Assembly: GCF_023712105.1 (NCBI RefSeq)
Contig: NZ_JAMLJI010000001.1
Location: 868,001-932,000, forward strand
DNA: 64,000 nt
Source: Larsenimonas suaedae
GTDB lineage: Bacteria > Pseudomonadota > Gammaproteobacteria > Pseudomonadales > Halomonadaceae
Direction of reading: 5' to 3'
Position numbers and translations under genes: made by a program. Below are positions 53,039-64,000 of this stretch, one piece after another (position 1 is the first letter of the stretch; each line of letters starts with the position of its first letter). Under the pieces are notes generated by a model. The model had not been told where the DNA came from and did not search any database. It was given only the letters and a program-made list of their open reading frames with translations.

Positions 53039-53174
53039 AGGAAATCCGCTGAGTCCTGTTGGTCGAAAGAGCGCCGTGAAGGCCGGCCCTTGCACTACGC
53101 CGATATGATGACGGGAGACAGGAAGCGGGTCAAAGCCCAAAGCACATCTACTTGAGCACTGTCTTTTCTACTCC

Positions 53175-53204
53175 AAGAAATGCGCCCTCGAGGGCGCATT
53201 TCTT
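53175..53204. terminator. 30-bp perfect palindrome, probable terminator
   Basis: Arms 53175-53189 and 53190-53204 are exact mirror complements with no spacer; the GC core is flanked by AAGAAA and TTTCTT, so either strand can end here. It lies between the two minus-strand genes at 52871 and 53254, and fits a terminator for the membrane protein at 53254. Confidence 0.7.
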
Positions 53205-53253
53205 ACGAAAACCTGGCCCATGAAATGGGTCAAGCGACACGTTCATAAAGAGC

Positions 53254-53934
53254 TCAATCGATCTCTTTCAACCACCCCTTCCATACCCGACGATGCCGGC
53301 GCTTGGCCCACTGGCGCGTGCTGCTGCTTTCAGGGGTTAGACACACAAGGCGCCCGTCGTCATCGCAGTTCATGATGAAACGGCGTGACGCGCCGATGGG
53401 GTTGGGGTTCGAACCAAAAATGCCGATGACCCGAATCTCGACGGCGCTGAATTCCTTTTGCCTGTCATCGGGCAGCCCCTTATCGTCCAGCGGCAGCTCA
53501 TGGTACTCACAGGTCTGGCGCACCAGACGCTCAAAACTCCCCATCACCATATAATCGGCGTTGTCGAGCGGGCCTTGTCGCGTCCAGCGACCGTTTTCCT
53601 GCTCGTTTTTTGATTGCTGATTCTGCTGCTCGGTGTCATTGAGATCATCGGTGATGTCCAGGCAAAAGCGTTCGTCCTTTGCAATCAGACACACGATCAC
53701 CGTTTCGACGAACACCGCCGACTCGCTCATGTTGCTGATCAGGCACTGCGCATTGAGATCCCGACCGAGGCCGCGATTGATGATGATTTGAGGGCGGCGC
53801 TGCGAACGGAAGCTGTGTAGAAAAAGCTGAAGATACACCCCCCAGATGATCAGCATACCGACACTGGTCAGCCCACTGAACACGGTCGCGTTGGCCGTGA
53901 TCCACGCCCACAGCTCCGCCATTGAATTTGACAT
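53254..53934 (-). CDS. Hypothetical membrane-anchored protein, 226 residues
   Basis: An N-terminal hydrophobic helix (about residues 20-38, SVGMLIIWGVYLQLF) anchors an otherwise soluble protein. The soluble part has a polar Gln/Asn-rich region (about 98-115) and a basic C-terminal end (KRRHRRVWKGWLK). No recognised family or catalytic motif. The gene seems to be transcribed alone and ends before the 30-bp palindrome. Function unknown. Confidence 0.65.
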   Translation of the reverse strand: MSNSMAELWAWITANATVFSGLTSVGMLIIWGVYLQLFLHSFRSQRRPQIIINRGLGRDLNAQCLISNMSESAVFVETVIVCLIAKDERFCLDITDDLNDTEQQNQQSKNEQENGRWTRQGPLDNADYMVMGSFERLVRQTCEYHELPLDDKGLPDDRQKEFSAVEIRVIGIFGSNPNPIGASRRFIMNCDDDGRLVCLTPESSSTRQWAKRRHRRVWKGWLKEID

Positions 53935-54079
53935 GCTACATCCTTGTACGTGGCATCAGCTCGGCGTTCGAAATACACTTCACGGCCTAGCGAACGCCGC
54001 AGATTACAAAGCGTAGAAGCCAGGGACCCATAACGCCTGCTTTGCCTCGATATACGCCCACCGATTTTCAAGAGCCTTC

Positions 54080-55342
54080 ATGAGAAACCATAAACGCCTG
54101 GCCAGCATCAGCCTGGTCGCCGCCCTGCTTCTTTACAGCGCAAGCATCTACTGGGGCGATCTATTCCCGTACATGGATTATCTGACCGCGTTTGCAGAAG
54201 CCGCCCTGATCGGGGGCATGGCCGACTGGTTCGCCGTCACGGCCCTGTTTCGCCACCCGCTCGGGCTCAAGATCCCCCATACGGCCATCATCGCCCGCAA
54301 CAAATCGCGTATTGGCCACAGTCTGTCGACATTCATTCGAAGCAATTTCTTGTCCAAGACCTACGTGCACTCAAGCATCAAGCAGACCGACATCGCCGAG
54401 CACTGGCTGAACTGGCTCCGTAAGCCTCACAACCAGCATGTACTTGCCAGCGCCCTGACCCGAGGTGCGACGTTCGTCCTGCGCTCACTCGATGAGCGCG
54501 GCGCCCGGGCCTTTTTTGAGGCAACGCTTACCCATTACGCCAAGCGGGTGGATCTTGCCGGCCTGTTCGGCCGAGTATTGGGGGCGTTGAAGGCAGATAA
54601 CCAGCATCAGGCGCTGCTGGACGACACCTTGGATCGCGCCGCCCGCTGGCTCGAAAGCCCGGTGCATCAGCGCTGGCTCAAGCGCCAGTTGACCCAGGTC
54701 ATTTTCAGGCTGATCAATCCAAAACTGTTCGGCCGTGAAATCAGCCTTAATCGGTTTGCAGGCTGGCTCGCCAACGAGCGAATCATCGAGCGGCTATCAG
54801 AGCTTCTGACCGCGGTGAGCAACGACGCGAACCATCCAGTGCGTCAGCAGCTCGATCATCAGCTGAGCCAGTTCATCGAGCGAACCCGAACCGACCCCGC
54901 ACTGATTGCCCGCTTTGATCGCGTCCGCGAGGAGCTGACCGACAACCCGCATATGCAGCGCTACATCCAAACGCTCTGGACGCGATTGACCCAGAGTTGG
55001 CAGGCCGATCTGGAAAAAGACGGCGACGACAGCGCGAGCTATCGCATGGCGCGGGATTTCATCGCTCATTACACCCGGGTGCTGTCGGATGCACCGGAGG
55101 CGCGCCGCTGGATCAACGACCAGGCGCTCATCCTGCTGCCGGACCTGGTCGACAAAAACTCCGACCGTATCGACGCCTACATTCGCCGCTACATCGACCA
55201 ACTCAGCAGTGACGATGTGGTCGAGCAGATCGAGAAAAACGTCGGCAACGATCTGCAATACATTCGCATCAACGGCACACTGGTCGGCGGCCTGGTCGGG
55301 CTGGCCCTGCACGCCGCGACACAACTGATCTCAAGCCTTTGA
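54080..55342 (+). CDS. DUF445 (YjiN-type) membrane protein
   Basis: The 420-residue protein has an N-terminal membrane helix (about residues 9-25), the DUF445 signature AFAEAALIGGMADWFAVTALFRHPLGLKIPHTAIIARNK (about 37-75), long alpha-helical repeats, and a C-terminal hydrophobic span (NGTLVGGLVGLALHAATQLI). The family is widespread but has no clear function. It is transcribed alone and converges on the alpha/beta hydrolase gene (20 bp apart). Confidence 0.88.
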   Translation: MRNHKRLASISLVAALLLYSASIYWGDLFPYMDYLTAFAEAALIGGMADWFAVTALFRHPLGLKIPHTAIIARNKSRIGHSLSTFIRSNFLSKTYVHSSIKQTDIAEHWLNWLRKPHNQHVLASALTRGATFVLRSLDERGARAFFEATLTHYAKRVDLAGLFGRVLGALKADNQHQALLDDTLDRAARWLESPVHQRWLKRQLTQVIFRLINPKLFGREISLNRFAGWLANERIIERLSELLTAVSNDANHPVRQQLDHQLSQFIERTRTDPALIARFDRVREELTDNPHMQRYIQTLWTRLTQSWQADLEKDGDDSASYRMARDFIAHYTRVLSDAPEARRWINDQALILLPDLVDKNSDRIDAYIRRYIDQLSSDDVVEQIEKNVGNDLQYIRINGTLVGGLVGLALHAATQLISSL

Positions 55343-55362
55343 GATATAAACGCGCGAACGCA

Positions 55363-56349
55363 TCAACTCGGCAGAGGATGCGCCTTAATAAAGGCGTCGA
55401 TCGCTTGATAGACCGCCTCCGGGCACTCTTCATGCACCAGCAGCCGACCGCGCGACAAGGTGACCGACTCGACCAATGGGGTGAGGCGCTGCATGTTCTC
55501 TTTCGAGCGCGTGGGCATGTGTTCCGTCGTGAGCATGAGCGTGGGGCATGTGAGACGCTCCGCCGCCTCAAAAGCCGCGTCATTGGTCAAGAACGCATCG
55601 AAGGCGCCCGTCACGAAGCGGATCGAGCCGTGGCGGGCACCGGCGCTTTTCGGCACCTGACGCTTGCCCTCCATTCGAGCTGGGGTCAAAAACGTCGGTG
55701 ATTCATAGACATGCTCGTTGATCATCTTTCGAATGCACCAGCGCCGAACGTTGAGCCAATAAAGAAGCGGTCCGATCACGGGCGCATCGAACACACGCCG
55801 TACGGTCTTGAACCAGGGTTTGACCGCGCCTTTGGCCATGGTGGGCAGCGGCCCTCGCCAGGTCGGTGCAATCAAAACCAGACGTTCACAGACTGCTGGC
55901 ATGTCCTTGAGCCCGAGTAATGCAAGGCCGGCGCCATGACCGGCCGCAACAATCATGGCCGGCGTCTCTTTAAACTGTGCGAGCACCTCCTTGAGGTAGC
56001 GCACCAGTAGCGCCGCATTGCCATCAATAAACGGTTTGGGCAAATCGCCAAAGCCGGGCCAGTCGATCGACACCGTGCGGTAGTGTCCTGACAATCTGGC
56101 TTGAAGCTCGGCAAACTCATGGCGGGTCGAGACCGTCGACAACGCCGGCAATAACAAAACCAGCGGCCCTTCGCCCTGCTCGGTCCATTCAAGCGTTATT
56201 GGCAGTCCCGCGCCATGCCAGACAAACCGCGTCGTACGTGCCAGATGATGTTGCACCGTTGTCACCTCGTTTAAAATGCGTCGCATTACGCTAACGTATT
56301 CGAAACCGATTTGTCTCAGACGTTTGTGTAATCGAGGCCATAGTGACAC
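55363..56349 (-). CDS. Alpha/beta-hydrolase-fold protein lacking the usual catalytic residues
   Basis: The 328-residue protein has the fold's lipase-like layout (GPLVLLLPALSTVSTR, SIDWPGFGDLPKP), but the nucleophile elbow reads GHGAG, so Gly replaces the Ser in G-x-S-x-G. The acidic and His regions also differ: TTEHMPTR and SRGRLLVHEE (Gly-Arg where Gly-His is usual). This points to a pseudoenzyme, or to a hydrolase that uses another residue. The start is uncertain; an ATG at 56286 gives a product close to the usual size. A terminator for icd lies between this gene and icd, so it is separately transcribed. Function unknown. Confidence 0.8.
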   Translation of the reverse strand: MSLWPRLHKRLRQIGFEYVSVMRRILNEVTTVQHHLARTTRFVWHGAGLPITLEWTEQGEGPLVLLLPALSTVSTRHEFAELQARLSGHYRTVSIDWPGFGDLPKPFIDGNAALLVRYLKEVLAQFKETPAMIVAAGHGAGLALLGLKDMPAVCERLVLIAPTWRGPLPTMAKGAVKPWFKTVRRVFDAPVIGPLLYWLNVRRWCIRKMINEHVYESPTFLTPARMEGKRQVPKSAGARHGSIRFVTGAFDAFLTNDAAFEAAERLTCPTLMLTTEHMPTRSKENMQRLTPLVESVTLSRGRLLVHEECPEAVYQAIDAFIKAHPLPS

Positions 56350-56356
56350 GCGCCAT

Positions 56357-56381
56357 AAAAAAAGCCCGCTCGAAAGCGGGC
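56357..56381 (-). terminator. Terminator after icd
   Basis: A 7-bp stem (56364-56370 with 56375-56381) with loop CGAA and a seven-T tract on the minus strand end the icd transcript. Confidence 0.92.
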
Positions 56382-56415
56382 TCGGTGTACATCGATAAAA
56401 CCAAAGGTCGATGGC

Positions 56416-59103
<2,688 letters not shown>

Positions 59104-60138
59104 TTATACGCCCGCTTTTTTCTGCTTGAGTTTCATCATCGTAAAGACAAGGGCAAATAAAAGCAGATCCTGCTGTTTTCGAACCAGACACACCAGAAAC
59201 TGAATCTTGCGGTCGTTCTGATAAGGTTCGGCCTTGCTGAGATCGACATGGCGGCGCGCTTCGCAGGCGTTCGACTTGAACTCCTTGAAGGCATCTACAG
59301 GATTGGACGGGCCATTTCGCTTGGCAATGTTCTGAGCACTATTGATCAGCGCTCGACTCCAGTGCTTGGCCAGAAAATGCTCGTCATTGATGCCTCGTTC
59401 GCGCAGAAGGCGCTCGATCCGGCCCAACCCATAAACAAAATACGAAAACTGCTTGGGATTGTAGGACGTTGTCAGAGACTCGCTTTGGCCAACCACATAC
59501 CGGTAGGCATGCTCACTGCAGATGATGCCATGCTGGAGGGCGATAAAGGCGTCGAGATTGAATCGAAAATCTTCGCCAAGCGCCACGCCTTCCTCGAAAG
59601 CAATCGCATGTCGCGTCAAGAACTCGGCGGAGAACATCTTGTTGAAGACCGGGTTGAAGACGCCGGCCTCATAAAGCATCAGAAAATCATGGTCAAAATC
59701 GAATTCACCCGCAGCCAGTGTCGAGCGATTGAGCTCGTGCCCGTCTCGCTCACAGATGGTCGCATAGTTGAATACGGCAATCTCGGCCCTGGCACGCTGG
59801 GCCTTGGCAAGCACGGACATTACTTCAGAGGCAAGCAGCTGGTCGTCGGCATCACAAAAGGCGATGTAGTCGCCCTGAGCGGCCTTGATGCCCGTGTTAC
59901 GAGCGACAGACACACCACCATTGGCCTGATCGATCACGCACACGTTGGATCGACTCGTCTCGAAGCGCCGACACTGTTCGAGGCTATCATCCTTCGAGCC
60001 GTCGTTGACCAGCACCACCTCGACGCCGTCTTGCGGCAACTCGGCAAGATGCTTAAACAAGGTCGCCAGAGATGCCGACGCATTATAGATCGGTACGACA
60101 ATGCTCAAGTCGAAAACGCGTCGAGATTCGTTTGTCAT
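59104..60138 (-). CDS. GT2-family glycosyltransferase
   Basis: The 344-residue protein has the GT-A signature: LSIVVPIYNAS (about residues 11-21), VNDGSKDDS (44-52) and the metal-binding DADD (96-99). The C-terminal half is basic, with no membrane helix. It transfers a sugar to a surface glycan or glycoconjugate by family; acceptor and sugar are unknown. It stands alone, with no polysaccharide export genes nearby, and is divergent from the acetyltransferase. Confidence 0.9.
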   Translation of the reverse strand: MTNESRRVFDLSIVVPIYNASASLATLFKHLAELPQDGVEVVLVNDGSKDDSLEQCRRFETSRSNVCVIDQANGGVSVARNTGIKAAQGDYIAFCDADDQLLASEVMSVLAKAQRARAEIAVFNYATICERDGHELNRSTLAAGEFDFDHDFLMLYEAGVFNPVFNKMFSAEFLTRHAIAFEEGVALGEDFRFNLDAFIALQHGIICSEHAYRYVVGQSESLTTSYNPKQFSYFVYGLGRIERLLRERGINDEHFLAKHWSRALINSAQNIAKRNGPSNPVDAFKEFKSNACEARRHVDLSKAEPYQNDRKIQFLVCLVRKQQDLLLFALVFTMMKLKQKKAGV

Positions 60139-60553
60139 ACGCCCATCATCAGTTGGTTAAAGTCATTCAGACAAGCTTAAACAAAAGCTGTATACACCGA
60201 AAGTAGTCATGGTTCGAGCAGGCCATCCGCGCATGCTTCAGCATACTGGACCTGCACCGAAGTATCGTGACGATACGCAGAATACCTTTAAATAATGAAA
60301 TATTCTTTTCTAGAAGGGCGCGAATAATATTTTATTCTTCACGCTCGTTCAATAAAGGCTCTGACAGCCGAGCCGCCATGTGACTTCATTCTTCACGACG
60401 CATCCAGCCGTTTTTTGCCCGCGCAGTTGAAAGACTTGAGCCAGACCGTGTACCACGTTGAAATATGTGTCTGCCTTCAAGATAGCCGATGGCGCCAACC
60501 ACATCACATCGGCTGATCGGACGTCCGACACCCACTTTCAAAGGATACGCGCG
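60139..60553. other. Divergent intergenic region GT2/GNAT
   Basis: A gap of about 415 bp. A local AT-rich stretch (60280-60345) contains a 6-bp inverted repeat GAATAA/TTATTC (60322-60337). No gene is evident; it probably contains both promoters. Confidence 0.4.
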
Positions 60554-61381
60554 GTGACTCATACCTCTGCGATTCAGTTCACGGCGCTGGTGCCGTCTCA
60601 TCTTCAACAGGCGCAGCGCCTTTCTGCCCTGGCACAATGGGAGCATCGTCTAGAAGACTGGGAAGCCATGCTTGATCTCGCTCAGGGCATTACCGCGCTC
60701 GATGATCAGAGTAACGTTATCGGAACCGCCCTCTGGTTCGAGCACGACCATGTCACGTCGATCGGCGCGGTGCTGGTCGACCAATGCTGGCAGCGCCAGG
60801 GTATCGGCCAGACGCTGATGTCGCGCGTCATGGCCGCAGCCTCCCACTCGACGTTTTCATTGGTCGCAACGCGCCAAGGTGAGCCCCTCTACCACCGGAT
60901 GGGCTTCAAGCAGGCAGGAACCGTTCGCAAGTATCAGGGCCGGGTCGATGAGCGCTTACCTTCTCCTTCTGTCGTTTCAGGGCTGCGCCGCATACGTGAG
61001 TGCGATATCCACGCAGTCGCGACCCAATGCTCGGCGACTTTTTTAAGCGCGCTTGCCCGTCAGGCAACAGACGCGGTTTTGATCGAGCGACAAGGCCATA
61101 TTCACGGCACTGCGCTGTGTCGCCCTTTTGGCCGTGGGCTTCAAATTGGGCCGGTCATCGCGCAGGACGCAATTGATGCCTGGGCCATGATCGAAGCGCT
61201 CCTGGACAATGCGCGAGGCCAAATTGTACGTCTGGACATCGCGGACAAACCGGACTGGGAGACACCGCTTGCCCACTGGGGCATGTCCGGAACTCCACCC
61301 TCCCAACGACTGAGCTTCGGCCCGACACCACCCAGCACCTCCTATATACGCTTCGGTTTGACGAGTCAGGCCATAGGCTGA
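60554..61381 (+). CDS. GNAT acetyltransferase with C-terminal Acetyltransf_18-type domain
   Basis: A GTG at 60554, eight bases after AAGGAT, is chosen over the ATG at 60458; the product has 275 residues. The N-terminal GNAT domain has the acetyl-CoA loop QRQGIGQ (about 81-87). The C-terminal half ends IRFGLTSQAIG, like the Acetyltransf_18 domain that often follows this GNAT type. Substrate is unknown; small amines or antibiotics are possible. It is monocistronic by position. Confidence 0.87.
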   Translation: MTHTSAIQFTALVPSHLQQAQRLSALAQWEHRLEDWEAMLDLAQGITALDDQSNVIGTALWFEHDHVTSIGAVLVDQCWQRQGIGQTLMSRVMAAASHSTFSLVATRQGEPLYHRMGFKQAGTVRKYQGRVDERLPSPSVVSGLRRIRECDIHAVATQCSATFLSALARQATDAVLIERQGHIHGTALCRPFGRGLQIGPVIAQDAIDAWAMIEALLDNARGQIVRLDIADKPDWETPLAHWGMSGTPPSQRLSFGPTPPSTSYIRFGLTSQAIG

Positions 61382-61731
61382 CACCTAAAAATTTATACAT
61401 CGATTGTGCAAAAGCACTTTTGAACGATCAGAATCACTCCCTAAGCCTTGATTTCAAACGAGATTCAGCTCGAAAGAAAAATTTGATCTTATATTTGTAC
61501 AAGAACTTCATTTGTGTCATTGTTTAGATGCTGCGCCAAAGGAGATAGGCGAGCCGGGATTTCAGGCACATGGATCATGTGTTCTTACGTGATCCCAGCC
61601 ACGCACGATGCGGGGCCAAGGCTGCACCAGGGATGGTGATGAAAGACAGGCTGGCAAAGGTTGCCCAGCACTCGGTCGAAGTGACCTAATCAGTTGCCAG
61701 GAAGGCAAACCCGTAAACAAGGAGCGTTTAC
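61382..61731 (+). promoter_or_regulatory. Leader region of the zinc-ribbon operon, rich in GGA motifs
   Basis: About 350 bp. The first half is AT-rich. The second half (61540-61731) has at least six GGA triplets, one in a short stem (CACATG/CATGTG, 61567-61581). GGA-rich, hairpin-forming leaders can bind CsrA/RsmA, but this is speculative. AAGGAG at 61720-61725 is the ribosome site of the first gene. Confidence 0.45.
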
Positions 61732-61983
61732 ATGAACTACGCAATGATGTGCCACCGCTGTGGCAGCTCACATACCAAAGCGCCGCTTAGTGAATTCGAT
61801 TGGGATGAGATCGAATGCGCAGACTGCGGTGAGTTTCTAGACACGGTTGGTAACTGGGAAGCGTCCCATTCACCTTCGCTGGCATTTCAAGCCTTGAGCA
61901 TGTCCAGGACGCTCAGCATGCAGATGACACGTGAAGCTCAGGCTCACGCAAGCAAAGGCGCAACAGGACGCGTTGCCCAATGA
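61732..61983 (+). CDS. Zinc-ribbon protein A of a coupled pair, 83 residues
   Basis: Two CxxC pairs (C7/C10 and C29/C32) form a zinc ribbon, followed by a Ser/Ala-rich helical tail. A strong AAGGAGC ribosome site precedes the ATG. The TGA overlaps the next ATG (ATGA), so it is translated with protein B. No homolog family is firmly recognised. A nucleic-acid or protein-binding adaptor role is common for such ribbons but unproven here. Confidence 0.8.
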   Translation: MNYAMMCHRCGSSHTKAPLSEFDWDEIECADCGEFLDTVGNWEASHSPSLAFQALSMSRTLSMQMTREAQAHASKGATGRVAQ

Positions 61984-62213
61984 TGCGGGTTGCCTTGGAT
62001 ATGGAATGCGATGAATGCGGGCATGATCAGTTCATGCTGCCGGTTCAGAAAAAACAGGGCGATCAAGTCACATGCGTTCAGTGCGGCAAGCCGACGTGTC
62101 ATACCTCCGATCTTGAATCGGCCCTTGGTGCGTTCGCCAAGCACAATACGGTTCCTGAACCAGTGCTTGAAAGCGCAACCGATACATTGGGACGCATGCG
62201 CGAGAATGCATAA
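61980..62213 (+). CDS. Zinc-ribbon protein B of a coupled pair, 77 residues
   Basis: The protein has C10-x2-C13 and C32-x2-C35 and a further C40, a zinc-ribbon arrangement, then a polar helical C-terminus. Its start overlaps the stop of protein A. The two are not close copies of one another, but share the same fold type. A terminator follows. Function unknown; partners likely. Confidence 0.8.
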   Translation: MMRVALDMECDECGHDQFMLPVQKKQGDQVTCVQCGKPTCHTSDLESALGAFAKHNTVPEPVLESATDTLGRMRENA

Positions 62214-62254
62214 CGCGCTTAAGGCATTCTTGCTTTACCTCGCAATGTCCACAT

Positions 62255-62284
62255 AAAAAAGCCTGCTTTCAAGCAGGCTTTTTT
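62255..62284. terminator. Bidirectional terminator after the zinc-ribbon pair
   Basis: An 8-bp stem (62261-62268 with 62271-62278) with flanking A and T runs ends the plus-strand operon and also the minus-strand glgX. Confidence 0.92.
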
Positions 62285-62315
62285 GGTACATGGTCAGGCG
62301 CCTGGCGTGTCCGCC

Positions 62316-64000
62316 CTACCCCCGACGAATCAACTCCATCAATACCATCGAACGCGGCTGAACTCGGTAAGTCGAACCAAATTCGAAGTTACTGCCCTGG
62401 GCATTGCGCGCATCGGCCGTATCCAATCTGAACATCCAGAATCGACCCTGAGCGGCTTCCGGGAGCGGCCATTCGATTTCACTATCATTGCCGTTGAACA
62501 GGATAAGCAGTGTACTGTCGGAGCCTACACGTCGAATACCGGTGGGCTGTGCACGCCCATCGAGAATAACGGCCACGTTCAAGCGCGACGGGTCTTCCCA
62601 TGCCTCCGGAGTCATGTCCTTACCGTCTACGGTCATCCAGCTGACATCACGAACCTGAAGCTCGTCGTTCCAGTCACCGGTCATGAACCGACTGCGCCTT
62701 AAAATCGGATAATGGCGGCGAAGTCGAATCAAATACCGAGTGAAATCCAGAAGTGATCTACCTTCCTCGGACATATTCCAGTCGACCCAGCCGATCTCGC
62801 TGTCCTGACAGTAGGCGTTGTTGTTGCCTTCCTGCGTGCGGGCGAATTCATCGCCTGCGAGAATCATCGGCGTACCTTGCGCGAACAGAAGCGTGGCCAT
62901 CAGATTACGCATCTGCTTCATTCGAAGTGCGCGAATGGTCTCGTCTTCAGTAAATCCTTCAACGCCGTGATTCCAGGATCGATTATCGTCGTGCCCGTCG
63001 TTGTTGTCTTCGCCGTTGGCCTCATTGTGCTTGTCGTTGTAGGTCACCAGGTCGCGCAATGTGAAGCCATCGTGCGCGGTGATGAAGTTGACCGAGGCAA
63101 ACGGTTTGCGTCCGCGGTGGTTGAACAAGTCCTCCGAGCCCATGAGCCGGGTAGCGAAATCGGGCAGGGTATTTTCATCACCGCGCCAGAACGCTCGCAC
63201 CGTATCCCGGAACCGATCATTCCACTCGGCCCACCCCGGCGGAAAACCGCCCACCTGATAGCCACCCGGGCCACAATCCCAAGGCTCGGCAATCAACTTG
63301 CATTGGGACAACTGCGGATCCTGACGGCAGGAGTCCAGAAACCCGCCCCCTTCATCGAACCCATGGGGTTCACGACCAAGAATGGTTGCCAGATCGAACC
63401 GGAATCCATCGACACGCATTTCCTTGGCCCAATACCGCAAGGAGTCCGTCACCATCTGCAGTACGCGCGGATGGGAGAGATTAAGCGTGTTGCCGGTGCC
63501 GGTGTCGTTGATGTAATAGCGAGGCTCAGGCATCAGGCGGTAGTAGCTTGCGTTATCGATGCCCTTCCAGGAAAGCGTCGGCCCGAGCTCATTGCCTTCG
63601 GCGGTGTGGTTGTACACCACATCCAAAATGACCTCCAGCCCGCTTGCATGCGCGCTCGCCACCATCTGCTTGAACTCGCTGATGCTGCTGGAAGCCATGT
63701 ACTTAGGATGAGGTGCGAAAAACGCGAGGGTGTTGTAGCCCCAATAGTTGTGAAGGCCCTTTTCCTGCAGATGCCGGTCATCGGCGAAGGCATGAACCGG
63801 CATAAGCTCCAGCGAACTGATGCCAAGGCGTTGAAGGTGCTCAAGGATGGCGGGATCGCACAGCCCTGAGAACGTACCTCGAACCGACTCATCGACCTCG
63901 GGGTGACGCATGGTCAACCCCTTTACATGCGCCTCATAAATGACCGTATCCTGCCACGGAACATGCACGGGCTGAGAGCGGCCCCAGGTAAAGGCGGGAT
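62316..64000 (-). CDS. glgX: Glycogen debranching enzyme GlgX, 5' truncated by window edge
   Basis: The coding frame continues through 64000: upstream of a GTG at 63968 the codons give PAFTWGRSQP, as in GlgX, so the real start is outside the window. The visible 560 residues have the GH13 catalytic core: YNHTAEGNE, DGFRFDLA with the nucleophile Asp, IAEPWDCG with the acid Glu, and ITAHDGFTLRDLV with the third Asp. The C-terminal beta domain ends SMVLMELIRRG. It removes alpha-1,6 branches from phosphorylase-limit glycogen. A terminator follows the stop at about 62260. Confidence 0.95.
   Translation of the reverse strand, partial: PAFTWGRSQPVHVPWQDTVIYEAHVKGLTMRHPEVDESVRGTFSGLCDPAILEHLQRLGISSLELMPVHAFADDRHLQEKGLHNYWGYNTLAFFAPHPKYMASSSISEFKQMVASAHASGLEVILDVVYNHTAEGNELGPTLSWKGIDNASYYRLMPEPRYYINDTGTGNTLNLSHPRVLQMVTDSLRYWAKEMRVDGFRFDLATILGREPHGFDEGGGFLDSCRQDPQLSQCKLIAEPWDCGPGGYQVGGFPPGWAEWNDRFRDTVRAFWRGDENTLPDFATRLMGSEDLFNHRGRKPFASVNFITAHDGFTLRDLVTYNDKHNEANGEDNNDGHDDNRSWNHGVEGFTEDETIRALRMKQMRNLMATLLFAQGTPMILAGDEFARTQEGNNNAYCQDSEIGWVDWNMSEEGRSLLDFTRYLIRLRRHYPILRRSRFMTGDWNDELQVRDVSWMTVDGKDMTPEAWEDPSRLNVAVILDGRAQPTGIRRVGSDSTLLILFNGNDSEIEWPLPEAAQGRFWMFRLDTADARNAQGSNFEFGSTYRVQPRSMVLMELIRRG

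Noticed and set aside
59248-60180. 310-codon open frame on the plus strand across the GT2 gene
   Set aside because: Antisense shadow; the minus-strand GT2 motifs are decisive.
61540-61731. RsmY/RsmZ-type small RNA
   Set aside because: GGA triplets are present but no clear promoter-plus-terminator unit separates it from the zinc-ribbon genes; retained only as a possible leader.
62877-63869. 330-codon open frame on the plus strand across glgX
   Set aside because: Antisense to the GlgX catalytic core, no recognisable domain and no ribosome site.

Overview
The window is a dense, GC-rich bacterial chromosome segment of ordinary housekeeping character. Families such as RecBCD, SbcCD, UmuDC, NlpE-domain and OmpM/TolC-type lipoproteins, monomeric NADP isocitrate dehydrogenase, OpgD, UbiX, YaiI, DUF1415 and DUF748 point to a Gammaproteobacterium. 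The combination fits the Halomonadaceae/Oceanospirillales best, but this is inference from gene content; genus and species cannot be fixed from the sequence alone. I saw no rRNA, tRNA, CRISPR array, transposase or integrase. Both edge genes (a GT4 glycosyltransferase at the left and GlgX at the right) run off the window.

Layout. 1-3137: a translationally coupled trio (GT4 glycosyltransferase, SAM methyltransferase, flippase-like membrane protein) meets a convergent RibD-type reductase. 3302-4176: an orphan two-gene unit whose second product is a 3TM/GTA-type holin. 4216-16847: the RecBCD locus, split: recB-recD lie together, and recC is 3.5 kb away behind a C45 self-processing acyltransferase, a MocA-like/XdhC pair and ubiX. 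17134-22455: a FucP-type sugar transporter, an MHS-type transporter, an aldo/keto reductase, a small ORF, a DUF1415 protein and a histidine phosphatase. 22590-27577: OpgD, divergent from a pta-ackA-fabI operon. 27663-32146: sbcD-sbcC. 32208-37070: a membrane protein, thioesterase, lactonase, endonuclease V, an unlisted short transcription unit (54-codon ORF or sRNA) and the DeaD RNA helicase with a long leader.

37438-49185: YaiI, glutathionyl-hydroquinone reductase, a LysR regulator with two palindromes upstream, an M23 endopeptidase, an outer-membrane efflux lipoprotein, a zinc-ribbon protein, an NlpE-domain lipoprotein, a small exported protein, two TetR regulators and a DUF748 protein. 49272-64000: a SulP transporter, an SOS-controlled umuDC operon with a LexA box, small and large membrane proteins (DUF445), a pseudoenzyme-like alpha/beta hydrolase, monomeric Icd, a GT2 glycosyltransferase, a GNAT acetyltransferase, a coupled pair of zinc-ribbon proteins and GlgX.

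DNA repair is strongly represented (RecBCD, SbcCD, endonuclease V, Pol V). The least explained items are the left-edge glycosyl/methyl/flippase/RibD cluster, the orphan holin pair, the short unit at 35054-35218, the hydrolase lacking its catalytic residues and the zinc-ribbon pair with its GGA-rich leader. Short perfect or near-perfect tandem duplications (15, 18 and 20 bp) recur at gene junctions. Most long ORFs opposite recB, recC, recD and glgX are antisense shadows produced by GC-rich codon use.
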